Shown here one piece after another: positions 39,870 through 54,500 of a DNA stretch of 64,000 nucleotides. This DNA is from Ecdyonurus torrentis (lineage: Eukaryota; Arthropoda; Insecta; Ephemeroptera; Heptageniidae). Numbering within the stretch: position 1 is the first letter of the stretch; each line of letters opens with the position of its first letter. The DNA is taken from contig OX439134.1 of assembly GCA_949318235.1 (NCBI GenBank), forward strand, positions 15,838,091-15,902,090, written 5' to 3'. Position numbers and translations under genes: made by a program. The notes beneath the pieces were generated by a model, which saw only the letters and a program-made list of their open reading frames with translations, did not search any database and was not told the DNA's origin.

Positions 39870-41274
39870 CTGAAATTTAATACAATAAGTAAGCATAAAA
39901 ATTAAACCATTTTAATCAAGCGTTTTTTCTTTCTTTTCTTTTTCTTTTTTTTTTTTTTTTTTTACTAGCAATAGTGAAAATACTTATCTTAAAGCCCATG
40001 GCAGCTTGCTTTTTTATTATATAGAATAGTATATTGATAATTACCATACCTTACAATCCATAAATTAGACACCAACACATTGATTTTGTATTTATTTTCA
40101 TTTTGACTGTTATATCACGTATCTGAAGTCACAATGTACAGATGGGGCCGTGATAGGAGTAAAGAACTTATGGGAGGGGCTTAAAGTTATCACGTGACCA
40201 GAGCGGTGACTGTGACTGGCAGCGGTACATTGTGACGTCAGATACGTGATATAACAGTCAAAATGAAAATAAATACAAAATCAACGTGGTGGTGTCTATA
40301 TCATGGATAATAAGGTATGGTAATTATCAATCTAGTATTCTAAATGATAAAAAAGTAAGTTGACAAGGACTTTAAGAGGAAAAAATATGCATTTTAGCAA
40401 AAAATGCCATGTATACTGTACACCTTTAATTTTTACTGAACTTCGGGACTCTCTTCCCTTTATGTTTTCTCCTACCCTCTTTGTTCAAACTTATTAATTT
40501 ATTATAGTAAACAATTTGATTATTTTTACTTTTTTTTCTAGGTAGCCAGTATAAGAAAACTTACATATTTATCATTTTATTTTGAAACAACTCTTATTTA
40601 CTAATAGTAATGAAAAAGTGAATATATATTCAATAAAATGACAGTTTTCAAGATTATCAGGCATACACGACCTTAAACACTTCCAATTTTTTAAGTTACA
40701 ATGTCTTATGACATGTCTTTTAACCTTAATGGTAATGTAACTTGTACGTAATTTTTACATCACTGGTACAGACATGATATAAAATGTCATTCTATTATTT
40801 TATGTCAATAAAATGAGACTTTTAATTAAAATAATGCTTCATATTAATGTACATGATACATTTCCATTAAAGGCGTAGAACACCTTGAACAAAAAAGTTG
40901 TGTAATATCCTAAAAAACCTGAAAATCAACATTGATTTGGCCGGAGTCATTGATTTCTAATTGATTTTCCATTCACAAAATGCCCATGGCAGTCACTGAC
41001 GTCACAGCTTGCCCAGTTTACTCGCGCGTAAAACAAGTGAGCTGTGACGTCAGTGACCGCCAGCAGCATTTTGTGAATGGAAAATAAATTAGAAATCAAT
41101 GGTTTCGGCCAAATCAATGTTGGTTTTCAGGTTTGTTAGGATATTTCACATTTTTTTTGGTTTACGCCTTTAAATAATACAATAAAGATTTTATATCACG
41201 TGACTGTACATGAAACTTAATACATAACATGCTGTCAGTACAGTTTCAGACAAATGAAAAGTAACTATTTCAGT

Positions 41275-41309
<35 letters not shown>

Positions 41310-43566
41310 CCGCGCGCCTTAAACTTTATGTGGAAACTATATTGTTACGTTATATTCACGAGTTTCATTGCACGCTCAGGTGTAGCGTTATCTATCAGGC
41401 GAGCTGCTTTGGCCAGCAAGCCAAACATGCCTCGTGCTGCACACAAATATGACGTTAATATATTTTCTACATTAAGTTTGAGACGTGCAAAAAAGCAACA
41501 TGTTTAAATGGCTACCTGTATAATTAAAATATAGTAATGTAAATCTTACCTCTCCAACGTCATAGACCCAAATTTTTCCCATATCATCTCCTACAGTAAC
41601 ATGCAGTCCAGACTGAGTCCATGATACTTTATTGAGAGCTGGACATCCATCCACAACAACACTAGCAGTTGGTGCCTCTGTTTCTTGGTTTAGGTTCCAC
41701 AAGTCCAGCTTGCCTGTACCGTCAACCGCTGCAAAGAGGGCGGGATGTATCGGAGACCAAGCGACATCATACACATAGTCTCCATTATCTTCTAGAGAGT
41801 ACAGGGGCTTGTTTTCCTGAAACATCACAAGTCAGTTTAATATCGGTTGTCTAGTCTAGGATAATTGATGAGAGAAATGCTAATTATAACTTTAATAAGC
41901 AACATTACATAATCAGGATACATCATTGGCAAGGGTCATTATTATTTCATTGCTAATTTTAGCCTGATATAAGGATTACCATGTTAAATTAAGGCTTTTA
42001 AAATTTCAACTGCTCATTTCAAATTTAAAACAAGTTACGTTGCACACCACTAAATAGTAAGAAGCACAACTGAAAAAGTATTTAGGATGTGAACAAGCTC
42101 CAGTCAAAGGAACAAGGTGAAAAAAAATGTGTGCAAAGTGGACTCCAAACAAGGGTTTAGGTTTTGCCAGAAATTGCAGTTTCTCATTGTTAACTTTTTT
42201 TAATTACGGCAACTGAATGCCATTTTGATCCTTTACTTTTAAAATTCAGCTTCAAGGAAATGCAGAGCACAAATAATATTAATAAAAGCAATTATAATGA
42301 TAAAGTATTTACCTTGAGACTCCATAGTTTGATAGTCCAGTCAAATGATGAAGATAAGAAGAGATGTGAGAAATCCATTGGTCCCTGTACATTATGAGTA
42401 TCTATGCTGGTAACTGGACCTTGGTGGCCTTCATATGTCTCTATCACACCTGCACGGGCACCGTGTCTGCATGCTGTCAACATTTATTTATTTATTAATT
42501 TATTCAAAACATAAGGGTTTACAATATTTACAATTTATATATCGCTGTTTTTCCACTATATTGGCCGATGTCCAATTGACCATGAAAAATATTTTTAACT
42601 GCAAATGACCTGAAATGCGAAAATCCAAAATCTGGGGTCGATCCGACGATTTTTATTTTTTCAAGGTCAAGTGGCAAATAGAGCGGAACAACAGCAATAT
42701 GGTCTTTTTAAATATTTATCCTAACAGTATTTCCCACCCCCCTTCCTTAAATTTAATCATAATTGACTAAAACAACTGATTTGAAACTGACTTTGCTCAC
42801 ATTTGCTTCTGTTTCCATGTAGTAAAAATAAAAGTGGATGTGAGCGAAATCACTTAAAGTTGGCCTCAAAACAGTTGTTCCTATATTAGTTAATAAAGAA
42901 AAGGATAAAAATGCCAACAAGGGCCTTACCACAGTAGAAGTTCTATGGAGAAGTGAAGGTCTCACGTGGCACAGAGTTATAGTTATAAGTGTTTAATTCT
43001 GTGCCACGTGAGACCTCTCAATAGAACTTCTACTGTCGTAAGGTTCTTGCTGGTATTTCTACCCTTTTCTTTATTATTCATCCTAACTACAATTATTTTT
43101 TTGTTCTGTTTTTCCCCCCTTAAATTGTTAAATTGAATTACAACAACACACTAAATAAATAATTTAAACCAAAATCAACTATACCCCTCTCCCTTACTGC
43201 TCTTTTACTTTTGTAATAATTAAATTGATACTTAATTGTACTAACCTGTGCATATGGCACCTTCTTCACAACCCACAACAAAATTATTAACATCGTTGTT
43301 TGGGAAAGCCAGAGACTTGACAGCCATAGCTTTTCCTTGTTTATTTTGTAACTCCATTGTTTCCTGTGGTTGTGAGAGCATATCCAAACTCCACGAGCAT
43401 AGTCGTCCATCAGTGGAGATACTGATGAGATTATGTGCATTGGGGGTGCCTACCACGCTAAGGCAATAGACTGGGTGCTGCAACACAAAATAAAAATTTA
43501 AAATGGAACTTATTGTTGTTTTATCAATTATTTATTTTCTCAGTTAAAAGATTGAGACTTTATTAT

Positions 43567-43601
<35 letters not shown>

Positions 43602-46600
43602 TATTTTATACCTATGTTTTAAACTGTGTTTTATAGATCCTATTAAAAGTTTAGTCAACGATCAGTTTTATAATAGTGATCAATGTGATCATCGTGTCAT
43701 TAAACGTCCCGGAAAGATGATCTAAAAAAAAATTCAATGCAATGAAAGCAAAAGACGTTAAAGTGACCCGAACCTACATCACAGCGTCACATCTAAACTT
43801 TGATCTCACACTAGTTTGTCGTTATAAAATTAATTATCCATCAAATCAACTTCATGATTGTTAATTATATATATCGACGAAATCAAATAGTAACCTCGTA
43901 TCTCAGATTTTGATGTTTTCAAGTTTACAATAGCACTGTAGCTCAGAAAAAAATTACAAAAAATTAACTTTAATTTTATCCTAAGGCACATGTATTGCAC
44001 ATTACTTCAGCACAGTTTCAAACTTTTCCAGCTGATGGTGTCTTTGTAATTAACTAATTAGTAACAAAAAACGACTTTTTTTGTGTAATTTTGAAAACAA
44101 TGATTTGAAAAGTGCATTTCCTCTGAAAGTACATGAGATAAAAATTTCAAACTCAAACAACCAATAAAGGAAATATTGATTATTCATGCCATGCATACAA
44201 AAAAGAATTGCAACCAACCCCTTTGCCAAAATATGCAAAAAACGTAACTTTATGACTACAAAGGTTTTAAAGCTGAAAATCACTTTAGGGGTAGAATTGT
44301 GTATTGGTAATATGAAAGCATTCAAATTATTTTGTTAAGTTAGTTGTGGGAGGAAATATATATTTATTTAAAAAGTATATCGAGGGGGCTCCGCTATATT
44401 GTCCTAAGTCCACGTGGTTCATTATTTACTAATGTCCTAAGTCCAAGTGGTTCATTATTTACTAATGTCCTAAGTCCACGTTTTTGAAAAAATACTAATG
44501 TCCTAAGTCCATTTTGAACCAAAATGGTTTTTTCGTTTGCAATGATCAAACAACTTATTTTACATATTTACACTAATTTTTACATGAATATCTAAAAAAA
44601 TAAAGCCGTGGCATAAAAAATTCGACATTATTTGTACCAGACACGCCCTCTTTTTACGCGCTAAAGTTATGTACAAGTAAGCGGCTAATTTTTTTGAAAA
44701 CAACGGTGATTGTATTTTACTGAAATAAATATTGTTTATTTAAGTTAATGTTTTTCATTATAAGTTATTTTTAATTGGAAAACTACCCCCAAAACTTTTG
44801 CAGGTTCTTAATAGACACTCATTTCTCTGACTTGACTTCCGAAGATTGCTGTGACAATATTAAATTTGCGTATATGTATATGAAAAAACAATGTTTTAAG
44901 GACTGTCAAGGAATTTTATCGACCTAAGACACATACAGTACAGAATTTCTTTCATCGGTCTGAAACCAGTGAATAGCTTTCATAGACCACAGCGAGCCTC
45001 GCGTCTGTACCGAAATTAATTAGATGCATATAATTGAGAGCCGCATGTAAATTTTCCATCATCATGTGATTTTCGCATAAAATCACGTACTTTATTATTA
45101 TTATTTTTACAACTATTCCTATACTCTTCTATACATTTTTGTGTAGTGTTAATATGTAAGACACACGAGGTACTGATTAATCGCAAAGGATGATATTTTT
45201 TTAATACCAGATCTACGGAAGAAATCGTATTTTTTCATGACGCCCATATTATTTTTATAAATGATTTGTTTATATAAATGATTTTATAAATTTATAAAAA
45301 TTGAATGATTTTATTTGTTAAATGAGCACTTAATTATAATAATCATCTGAACCTTTGATTTAAAAACAATGAAAAAAATATACAAAAAAAAAAGAGAGAG
45401 CCAAACCGACTTTATTTTTAATTTCCTTAACATATATAAAAATCAACAAGCACTTTAAATCCACCTGAAAACGCAAGAAGTGTATAAAAGTAAAAATTAA
45501 GAAAAAACAATACAATTTTGGCAGTATTTTTATTACTCTTGGATATAAAGAACGAGAAACACTTTAAAAAATTAGGGGTTATATAAGTGTCATATTCTAA
45601 AAGAGAACATCGTCCTGAATCGATTGGTATGTTAATTTCTAACTTTTTAGTTCATAAAGTATTTTTATGTATGTAAAAAAAAATGCAGCAATTTTGTGCC
45701 TGTGGGCATAAGAAAAAGTTACTGCCTGTGACGTCATTTTTAAATAATTACATTTTAAAAAAAGTAATTTTTTCTTATGTAATTTTTTTATCTACAATAT
45801 TTTATATATCTAAAAGCTGTTATACTCGCGCAATATAAGTTGTGTTTTATGTTATATTAATATAAACTATGCTGCACATGCTAGTTTTTTTTAAATGCGG
45901 TGCAAATATTATTTTTTTAATTAAATCTTTTAATTTAAATAATTTTTTTCGTTAAAATTATCTAGAAAACTTATACAAAAAATTTTCATTTAATATTTAA
46001 TAATTTATTTTGATGAATAATGCTATTTGCTAATTATAAAAATTATCGCATTAAATGGGTCCATAATTACTGGTAATACTCACGAAAGTAGTTTGTATTT
46101 ACGTGATTATTAGTTGAGATAATTAGTTTTTTGTTTCTCCTGAAAAGTGAGTAACATTGGACTTAGGACATTAGTAAATTTTGAACCATATGGACTTAGG
46201 ACATTAGTAAATAATGAACCACTTGGACTTAGGACATTAGTAAATAATGAACCACGTGGACTTAGGACAATATAGCGGAGCCCCCTCGATATGTACTCCG
46301 GGTTGCATTTTACAGGCTGATTGTGCTGGGGCTGCATTTATTAGGCGCTCTCAAGAATTTTACATCATAATTTGGGGTTATTTTAGGGTTATTTCAATTA
46401 GAGTATCAAAACATTTTACCAATACAAATTTATGGCTCTAAACTGATTTTCAGCTTCTAAACCCTTGTAGTTTCAAAGTTACGTTTTTTGCATATTTTGG
46501 CAAAGGGGTTGGTTGCAATTTTTTTTTGTATGCATGGCATTAATAATCAATATTTCCTTTATTGGTTGTTTGAGTTTGAAATTTTTATCTCATGCACTTT

Positions 46601-49600
46601 CAGAGGAAATGCACTTTTCAAATCATTGTTTTCAAAATTACACAAAAAAAGTCATTTTTTGTTACTAATTAGTTAATTACAAAGACACCATCAGCTGGAA
46701 AAGTTTGAAACTGTGCTGAAGTAATGTGCAATACATGTGCCTTAGGATAAAATAAAAGTTAATTTTTTGTAATTTTTTTCTGAGCTACAGTGCTATTGTA
46801 AACTTGAAAACATCAAAATCTAAGATACGAGGTTACTATTTGATTTCGTCGATATATAAAAAAAAAAAAAAAAAAAGGATATAGTTAAGCATTTGCTGAC
46901 GGAGGCCTTCAAGTGAGAGAGAATAATTTCTAATACAGACCAAAACTGAATTCATATTTCTGTCTGGCTTAGAAATTACTCTACGAAACAGCAACGCTAA
47001 TAACACATAACCCCCTCTCCCGAATTTTTCCAATCTATCTATGTTTCCTATCCAATCTTGACGTAGTAATCCAATCCTTTAGCATAGTTAGTTACGTAGT
47101 TAGTTTTTTTTTTTTTTTTTTTTTTTCTTAACTTCATTATTTAAAGATTTACAGGAAAACAGATTTGCAAAATTAGGGCAAGGGAGATAGAGTAGTTACT
47201 GACGTGGGACACCTTGCTTGTAACAGTTCAATCTCCCGTTCTATAATTTTCAAAACCTATATTATTTTTATTAATATAATTGAAACTTACTGTATGTGCA
47301 GAGGCAGAGAGAGGTGTCCTTTGAATGGGAGTACGTTTTTGTACACGATTATCCCATAAGACAATTTGGCCAGAATAAGTACCACCCAAGATCAGATGAG
47401 GGTTAAACCTGGTAACAAAATTGTAAAAAAGTATCAGTACATTGACATTGCATTAAAAAAAAAAAAAAAAAAAAAATCCTTATAGGCACATTAACAAGAT
47501 TTTTTTTTCCTAGTATTGCTGCACTATGGGACTATTTTCTTTTAACAATTTGTAGGGAAGCAATGCTTGAATTATAGTAAATATCCCAAAAAGTAAACAT
47601 ATCTGATTTTACACAATGCTCATTTTCATAAAATTATTTATAATTATATTAGTTACATTACAAAAATAATAAAATCAATTGTAATAACTTTTAATTTTAA
47701 TAAACATATAAGTGTTGTAATAATTGTAAAATCAATTTAAGGAAAAAACCATCACGGTTAGGATCAATGATAAGAAAAGGATAGAAAAACCAGCAAGGGC
47801 CTTACCACAGTAGAAGTTCTATGGAGAGGTCGAGGTCTTGCATGGCACAGTATAATGTTATAAAAGTTTCTTTATAACTGAGAGCTTTCGTCATATGATA
47901 ATGACATTATCAATCAAAAGAGAAATTTTTTTGATTGATAATGTCATTATCATATGACGAAAGCTCTCAGTTATAAAGAAACTTTTATAACATTATACTG
48001 TGCCATGCAAGACCTCGACCTCTCCATAGAACTTCTACTGTGGTAAGGCCCTTGCTGGTTTTTCTATCCTTTTCTTTATCATTAATAATTGTAAAATATA
48101 TTTAAATGAGTCTACAGTACATTGGCTGTAAGAGCAAAGACAACAGAGTGAGTTTCGCACGCGCAAGTCATCCCTCACCTGCCGCTTCACCTTCACTTGC
48201 GCTCGTTATATCTCTGTATCTTTGTTAATTTTTGTACTACACAAAAATAAAATTATTTTTAAAATTGCAATTAAATTGTTCACAACGTTTATTTGAAAAA
48301 ACTTTTTTAGAAAAAAATTATTTCTCATACAAAAATGCCTTTTCCTGGCAAAAAAAAAAGTTCCTATGTTTTTCTTCAATTGTCGATTAAGGGTTAAATT
48401 AATAATTTAATCTATGACTTAAAATTTTTTCCTAATAGTTAAATATATCAGCAGCACAAAAACATTTATTTAAAAGTTCTAGCTTATTTAGGGTTCCCGT
48501 GATAATTTTTTTCCTGAACCCTCTTTTTCACTCATTTTTTTCTCCTGGCGGCTGAAGCTCCAGGAGAAAACTTCGGAATTTTTTGTGGGAGGCTAAAAAT
48601 ATCTGTCTCTACATGATATCAAATATTCAGCACTATCCGAATTTTTTTTCTCTGAAATTTTTGGTTGACTACACTAACTCTCAAATTAATAGGTACCTAT
48701 TCCTAATATGATGTTTGTGTACTTCTACAGATTAGCTTGTCAAACTAGATCCATGTTTACTGACCTAGCAAATATTGCAGACATAACAGGTGACTGACAG
48801 TGGAAAATATATTCTGGCGTAGTTTTCTTGAACTTGGTGTTCCACACAAGACAGACGCCATCAGGATCATGTGGACTGTCTTCGTTGATATAATAGCTAG
48901 CTAGCAGCAACTCAGGGTAATGTGGAGACCAATCTAATGACGTTACAGTACGACTCTTGGACCAACGTTCATCAACAAATACACGGTTGAGAGATAAACG
49001 TGTACCGGATTTCTCATCTCTGTAACACAAAGTTATACCATTGTTAGAATTGTCATCCTAATTAGTGTACACACTATTATGATAATATATTTTACCCACG
49101 CTCGTGAGCTTCTGTATTATTGCCCTATCTTAAAAACGTTTCCTTAATGATGTAGTTCAAAATTTCGCCGCAACAATCAACATGTAAAAAGTAAGTGGTG
49201 CTGTGATCTGAGGGAAAATTTAAAAATTTCCCCCATTAATTACATCATTAAGGGAACGTTTTTTCAACAATAGCTTCCAATCCTGTTTATATATCCGTGA
49301 TTTATCATTGAAAAACTTCTGCTAAATTTGCAATGTTATTCTTATGAGAAAAAACATGCACTGAATTTGAATGGTATAAGCGTGTGTACTTGCTGATAAT
49401 TATATGCTTTTTTCAAACATTATAATATTACCAAGAAAATAAAACTGTAGTCTTCTATATTAATCAATAACATTTGATGACAAAACAAAGGAATACTAAC
49501 GATCCATCTTCACCTCCCATGGCTCCACTATAGTCGACACAAACGTCAACCTGTTCTGCCAAAGCTCTCTCCATGATACGTCCACTGTAGTCAATGAAGC

Positions 49601-49865
49601 GTCGGAACTCTTCAGATAAAATAATCATTTGCTTCTGTTCTTCACTCAGTTCTTTCACTGAAAATAAACAACAATTTTACTGTCATTACTCAGGCAATAA
49701 TTTGAGCTTCATTTTAATATTTTACTATTGTTACTTTGGTGTCATATAAGATTGGTAATCATTGTAAGATACAGTATAAAATGAAGAAATAAATGAAATA
49801 TAAATGCTAAATTAATTAAATTTATTGATCAAATAAATATTTTAAAATCAGTAGCATAAGGTCTT

Positions 49866-49899
<34 letters not shown>

Positions 49900-52800
49900 T
49901 CAGCACATTTTATGGAAAGTTATGTTATGTGAAAATCTTAACTTTGTTATAGGGTGGTTTCATTCATGTTAAAGTCGACATCATAAGTGAGTACTAAATA
50001 ACATTGGCCGGTATAGGAAAATGGCACATTTTGCCAGTTTAAAAATACTTCGCAATTTTTTTGAGAGCATTGATGCTGCTAACAGGTTGAATTAGTACCT
50101 TAAGTTTGCAAGAAAAATAATAGTGACCAAAAAATAGCTAATTTTCAAAGAAAATAGCAAAAAAAAAAAAAAAAAGAAGAGCATCGAAAAGCACTCAGAA
50201 TGACGTCATGCGTACACACCCTATATGCGTAACATTGTTAAAATAAACATTTACCGCATTGGAGAAACCCTCATTCTATATTTCAAGGCCAACAGAGAGC
50301 TTGCAGTTAATCTGATGTTCCATAATTTTTGTTTCTATAATTAAATACTTTCACATAATATAATTTTTAATATAATGTGCCCTAAAGCTCTTGTCAACTT
50401 ACTTTTTTATCATTTAGAATACTAGATTGATAATTACCATACCTTATTATCCATGGATTGGACACCATCACGTTGATTTTGTATTTATTTTGATTTATTT
50501 TCCTCTTTGCGGTTATATCACGTATCTGACGTCACAATGTACCAATGGGGCCGTGATAGGGGTAAAGAACTTGAGGGAGGGGCTTAAATTTATCACGTGA
50601 CCAGAGCGGTGACTGTGATTGGCGGTGGTACATTGTGACGTCAGATACGTGATATAACCACAAAAAGGAAAATAAATGAAAATAAATACAAAATCAACGT
50701 GATGGTGTCTAATTCATGGATATTAAGGTATAGTAATGATCAATCTAGTATTCTAAATGATAAAAAAGTAAGTTGACAAGGGTTTTAATTATTAAACTAT
50801 TTTCTTTCCTTTGAATTATAATTATTTTTTTCCTTGTATTATAAATATTACGTATTACATTTCATTTGGCTTACCTTCTTTTTCATGTTCATGTTTAGCT
50901 GCTTCAGTTTCCAGTGCCGTGACTGCAGGTTGAACATCCTTGACTTGAGGTAATCCATGAGGCAAGATCCCAGGTGGTAGTTTACTCTGGAAGAGACCTC
51001 CTCCCTCGAGATGTGGTGGTAAAGAGTGATCTTCATCTTCAGCTTGCGGATCATCATATGTCAAAACTGTGGTGAATAAGACAGCCCCGTACCTCCACGT
51101 ATACCCCAACCCTCAACCATAACCTTAGAGTATTCCAAATATAGACACTTAATAAACAATGGTTTTTATCAAGGCTCATTAGTATAATCATTTCATTTTT
51201 TGTACTTTTTGTTGATGTTGTTGTCATTCCAAAGATTATGATATAATGTCTAATTAGGATAAAAAGTTCTGAGAATGTGACAGCATCAGGTAAAGGACAC
51301 ATAAGGACATTATGGACTGAAAGTTACAAGGGCCCATTAAAAAAATAGTGTGGTTGAAACTATATTTTTATTTTTTGATAAGTTTTAAATAGCAGTGTTC
51401 AAAATTAAAAAATTTCTGTCTTGATGACTTTTGATAACTAAAGGACTTTAAATTAAGAATTTTAGAGGCTTCCGACAGTTTAGATGTAAATATATGTGAC
51501 CCCCTCCCAAAAAAAAATAATAGTGATTACAGGTTTAGTATTAGGAACTAAGAAGAAAGTGGTCATGGTGCCTGAGGTTTGGTACCTTTCCCCCGTTATG
51601 ATAAAAAAAAAACATAAAAAATCAATTACTCATGGTTAGGAGTAAAAGAAAAAAAATGTGGTCCCATTTTTAAGTAAAGCTTAATGAGGGGCGCAAAATT
51701 TATTCTGATCCACGTGCATAAAAATATGCAAATATGACAACAAAATAATTTAATTATAACAAAAATATTAACAAATTAAAATGAAGAAATCGATTATATT
51801 AATACTTTTCTTTTAATGCTTGCAAGTTAATTAATAATTGTTGTATTTAAGACAAATATAATTTTATTATTTATTTTTACGTTAATAAATTTGGAATACT
51901 CTTCAAGTTGTTTTGTTGTCCAAAATATTGTGCTCCCTTTTACCATAACAATAAAAGGCAGTGTTGAAATATATTATAATAATATAATGTACATAGCAAT
52001 AATAAATAAATGCATCTAATTTATATTTAAAGCTTAATTATAAATATGTACAAATATTAATTAAAATTTACACGAAATAACAATTACATAACATGAAAAA
52101 AATAATTTTTTTTTTAATTTTACCAACATTATTAAAAATAATAATAATAAAAAAAATAAAGCTATAGCAAAAGTGCAACTGAAATTTTTATACAATTTTT
52201 CAGTCAATTATTTTTTTTTCTTTGGACTTTTAAAATTACCATAAAAATTAAAACTACTTTCTACTTTACTACTGACATGCAAAAATAAATATTGAACGTC
52301 AACAGGACAAATACAACATTAAAATTAAACAAAAGATAGTCGCTCATTCAAACAAAATTTAACGCATTTTCCAACATAAGTATAAAAAATAGGGAATTTA
52401 TTAGACTATGGTATACCTAAAAAATCCCCATTCAACGCAAAAAAAATAAAATAAAAAAACTACTAAAAAAAAATAATTCATGCAAAAATAAATAAAAGCA
52501 TTACCAATTTGATATATTTATATAATATATGGTGTAATTGTTAAAATAAAATATGCCAAATATTACAAAGCTATTTTGAAAAATAACGAAATTGAAATAA
52601 TAATCATAATATTTTACTTTCAATAATACTTTCAATAATACTTTCAAATATACCTATAATAAAATGCTTAATTATTAAAAACTGTTGCTAAAGAATGAAT
52701 TAAAATTTATGTAATTTAGAATCTGAACCTTAAAAAATGAAAACAACAATTAAAATCATGAGATTAAATTAAAATCCTATCTATTTATTTCTATGCAAGC

Positions 52801-54464
52801 AATTTGTTCACTTCTTTTAAACTAAATTAATGATATAAAAAAAATGATAAAGAATTAAAAGTATAGCGATTAGAATTTCATTTTTTTTTTTTTGCTTTAA
52901 AAAAATTAATTATAAATTGGTACATTTTTAATACAAATTTAATAATAAAGCGTAATTTAATATTTTGGAAATTAATAATTTGGTGTCAGATTCTGAATAT
53001 TTAAACTACGAATAATTTTTTAAAAAATCCGAATTAATACAAATACTATAAAATATTAATCATATAGCCTATGATGTAATTTTTTTTTTTTTTTTTTTTT
53101 TTTGAAATTTAATTAACGCTTTATTAGCGATAAACATAAATACCATTTCTTTTTCTGAATTGATGTGTGATAATAAAAACATATTATGTACAACAGTTAT
53201 CTAAATAATTAAGCATTGAAAAATAAATAAACGTACACGATATAACTTATAATAATAATAATTATTGTGATTTATTACTTTTAGAGTGGAGACCTACCTG
53301 TAAATTCGTCCTCCCACTCTAATGCTGGATTAAGATTGTATTCATCTGTTTGTTTGTTTGTTGAGAGCAGCGTTGGCAAAAAAAAGTAGAGACAAAGAGA
53401 AAACAACACCATCATCAGCGGCAAGTTTCACTGATTTTGTCGAAGATTCAAGTTTTTATTTTAATTTGTAATAAATTTTGAATGAAAAATAATGTTATTT
53501 TTATTAGGCAATAGGCAAATTCTCTGCAATTTTTTTTTCTACCAAGCAGAAATTATATAAAAAAAAGAAGAAAAAAAGGGGGAGGGGCAAAATTAAGTTT
53601 TGCTGAAAGATCACAAATGATTCCCCCCCCCCCTTGTTGAGTATCACCCTAATTATTATTAATTTAACAAAGGAGTTTGCCAGTTACCTATTGCTCCGTA
53701 AAATACAGTAGGAAATACGTATTTTACGGCACCCGAATATTTTATTTTCATTTTTTTTTCCTTCTACAAATGGCAATAATGCACCTTTTACTGTATAACT
53801 GTTATAATATAACATTATTTCCCATTTTAGTTACTGATATTACTGTAAAGGCAATACATGAAAGTCATTAAATTTTAAACCAAAATCGTTTAAAAATTTT
53901 TTTAAACTCGACTTGTTTGCTGTTACAGTAATATTAATTAAAAAGTAATCTCAAAATAAATATCAATAATTTATTTTTTTGAGATACTTTAATTTTTATA
54001 ATAATAGAAATATTTTTATAATAATTATAATAATAATATAAAAAAAACTAGCTGCAAATAGGGAGGACTTTTATTTTTTTGCAAGCGTAAAAAGATTTAA
54101 GTTTTTAAAGAATTATGCAATCCATGCTTTTACTTATTTTAAAAATTTAATTGCTATATTCAAGCAATTTTTTTTTAATTTTAGATTCATTCCATTCCAC
54201 ATAAAAACATCAACAGTAATTTCACCATCAGGTATTCATATAATATATAGAAAACTTTAGTCATCAATTACTTACCATTTTATGTAGGAAAAGCCAGATT
54301 TTTTTTTTGGTTATACTATTTTTTTTTTTTTTTGTGATATTGCAAATTAAAAAGCATTGAAAATAAAAATACCTGACAGTGAGTGATGCAACATAGTTTT
54401 AAGAAATGTATTAAAAAGTCATGCTGTTTAGAAATTTTAATAAAACAAAGCACTACAGCCAACA

Positions 54465-54500
<36 letters not shown>

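Larger units (their letters stand above)
43867..46857. mobile_element. Outer foldback element E with arms of about 450 bp
   Basis: 43867 to about 44325 is the reverse complement of about 46400-46857 with few differences (for example AAGTTTGAAACTGTGCTGAA appears in both orientations). Ends are TATATCGACGAAATC. The loop holds a second element. Located in the dynein intron between 43478 and 47290. No transposase frame. Confidence 0.82.

Noticed and set aside
43138..43440. Long minus-strand frame overlapping a dynein exon
   Set aside because: It is the wrong frame across a well-matched WD40 exon.
44378..44510. Direct repeats with spacers resembling a CRISPR array (also in element P)
   Set aside because: Only three or four units, spacers nearly identical, mirrored at the other end of a transposon, in a eukaryotic genome.
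46110..46337. Open frame with repeated [11 protein letters not shown] units
   Set aside because: It comes from the tandem TCCTAAGTCCA units at the end of the inner E element, which are mirrored at the other end in a non-matching frame.
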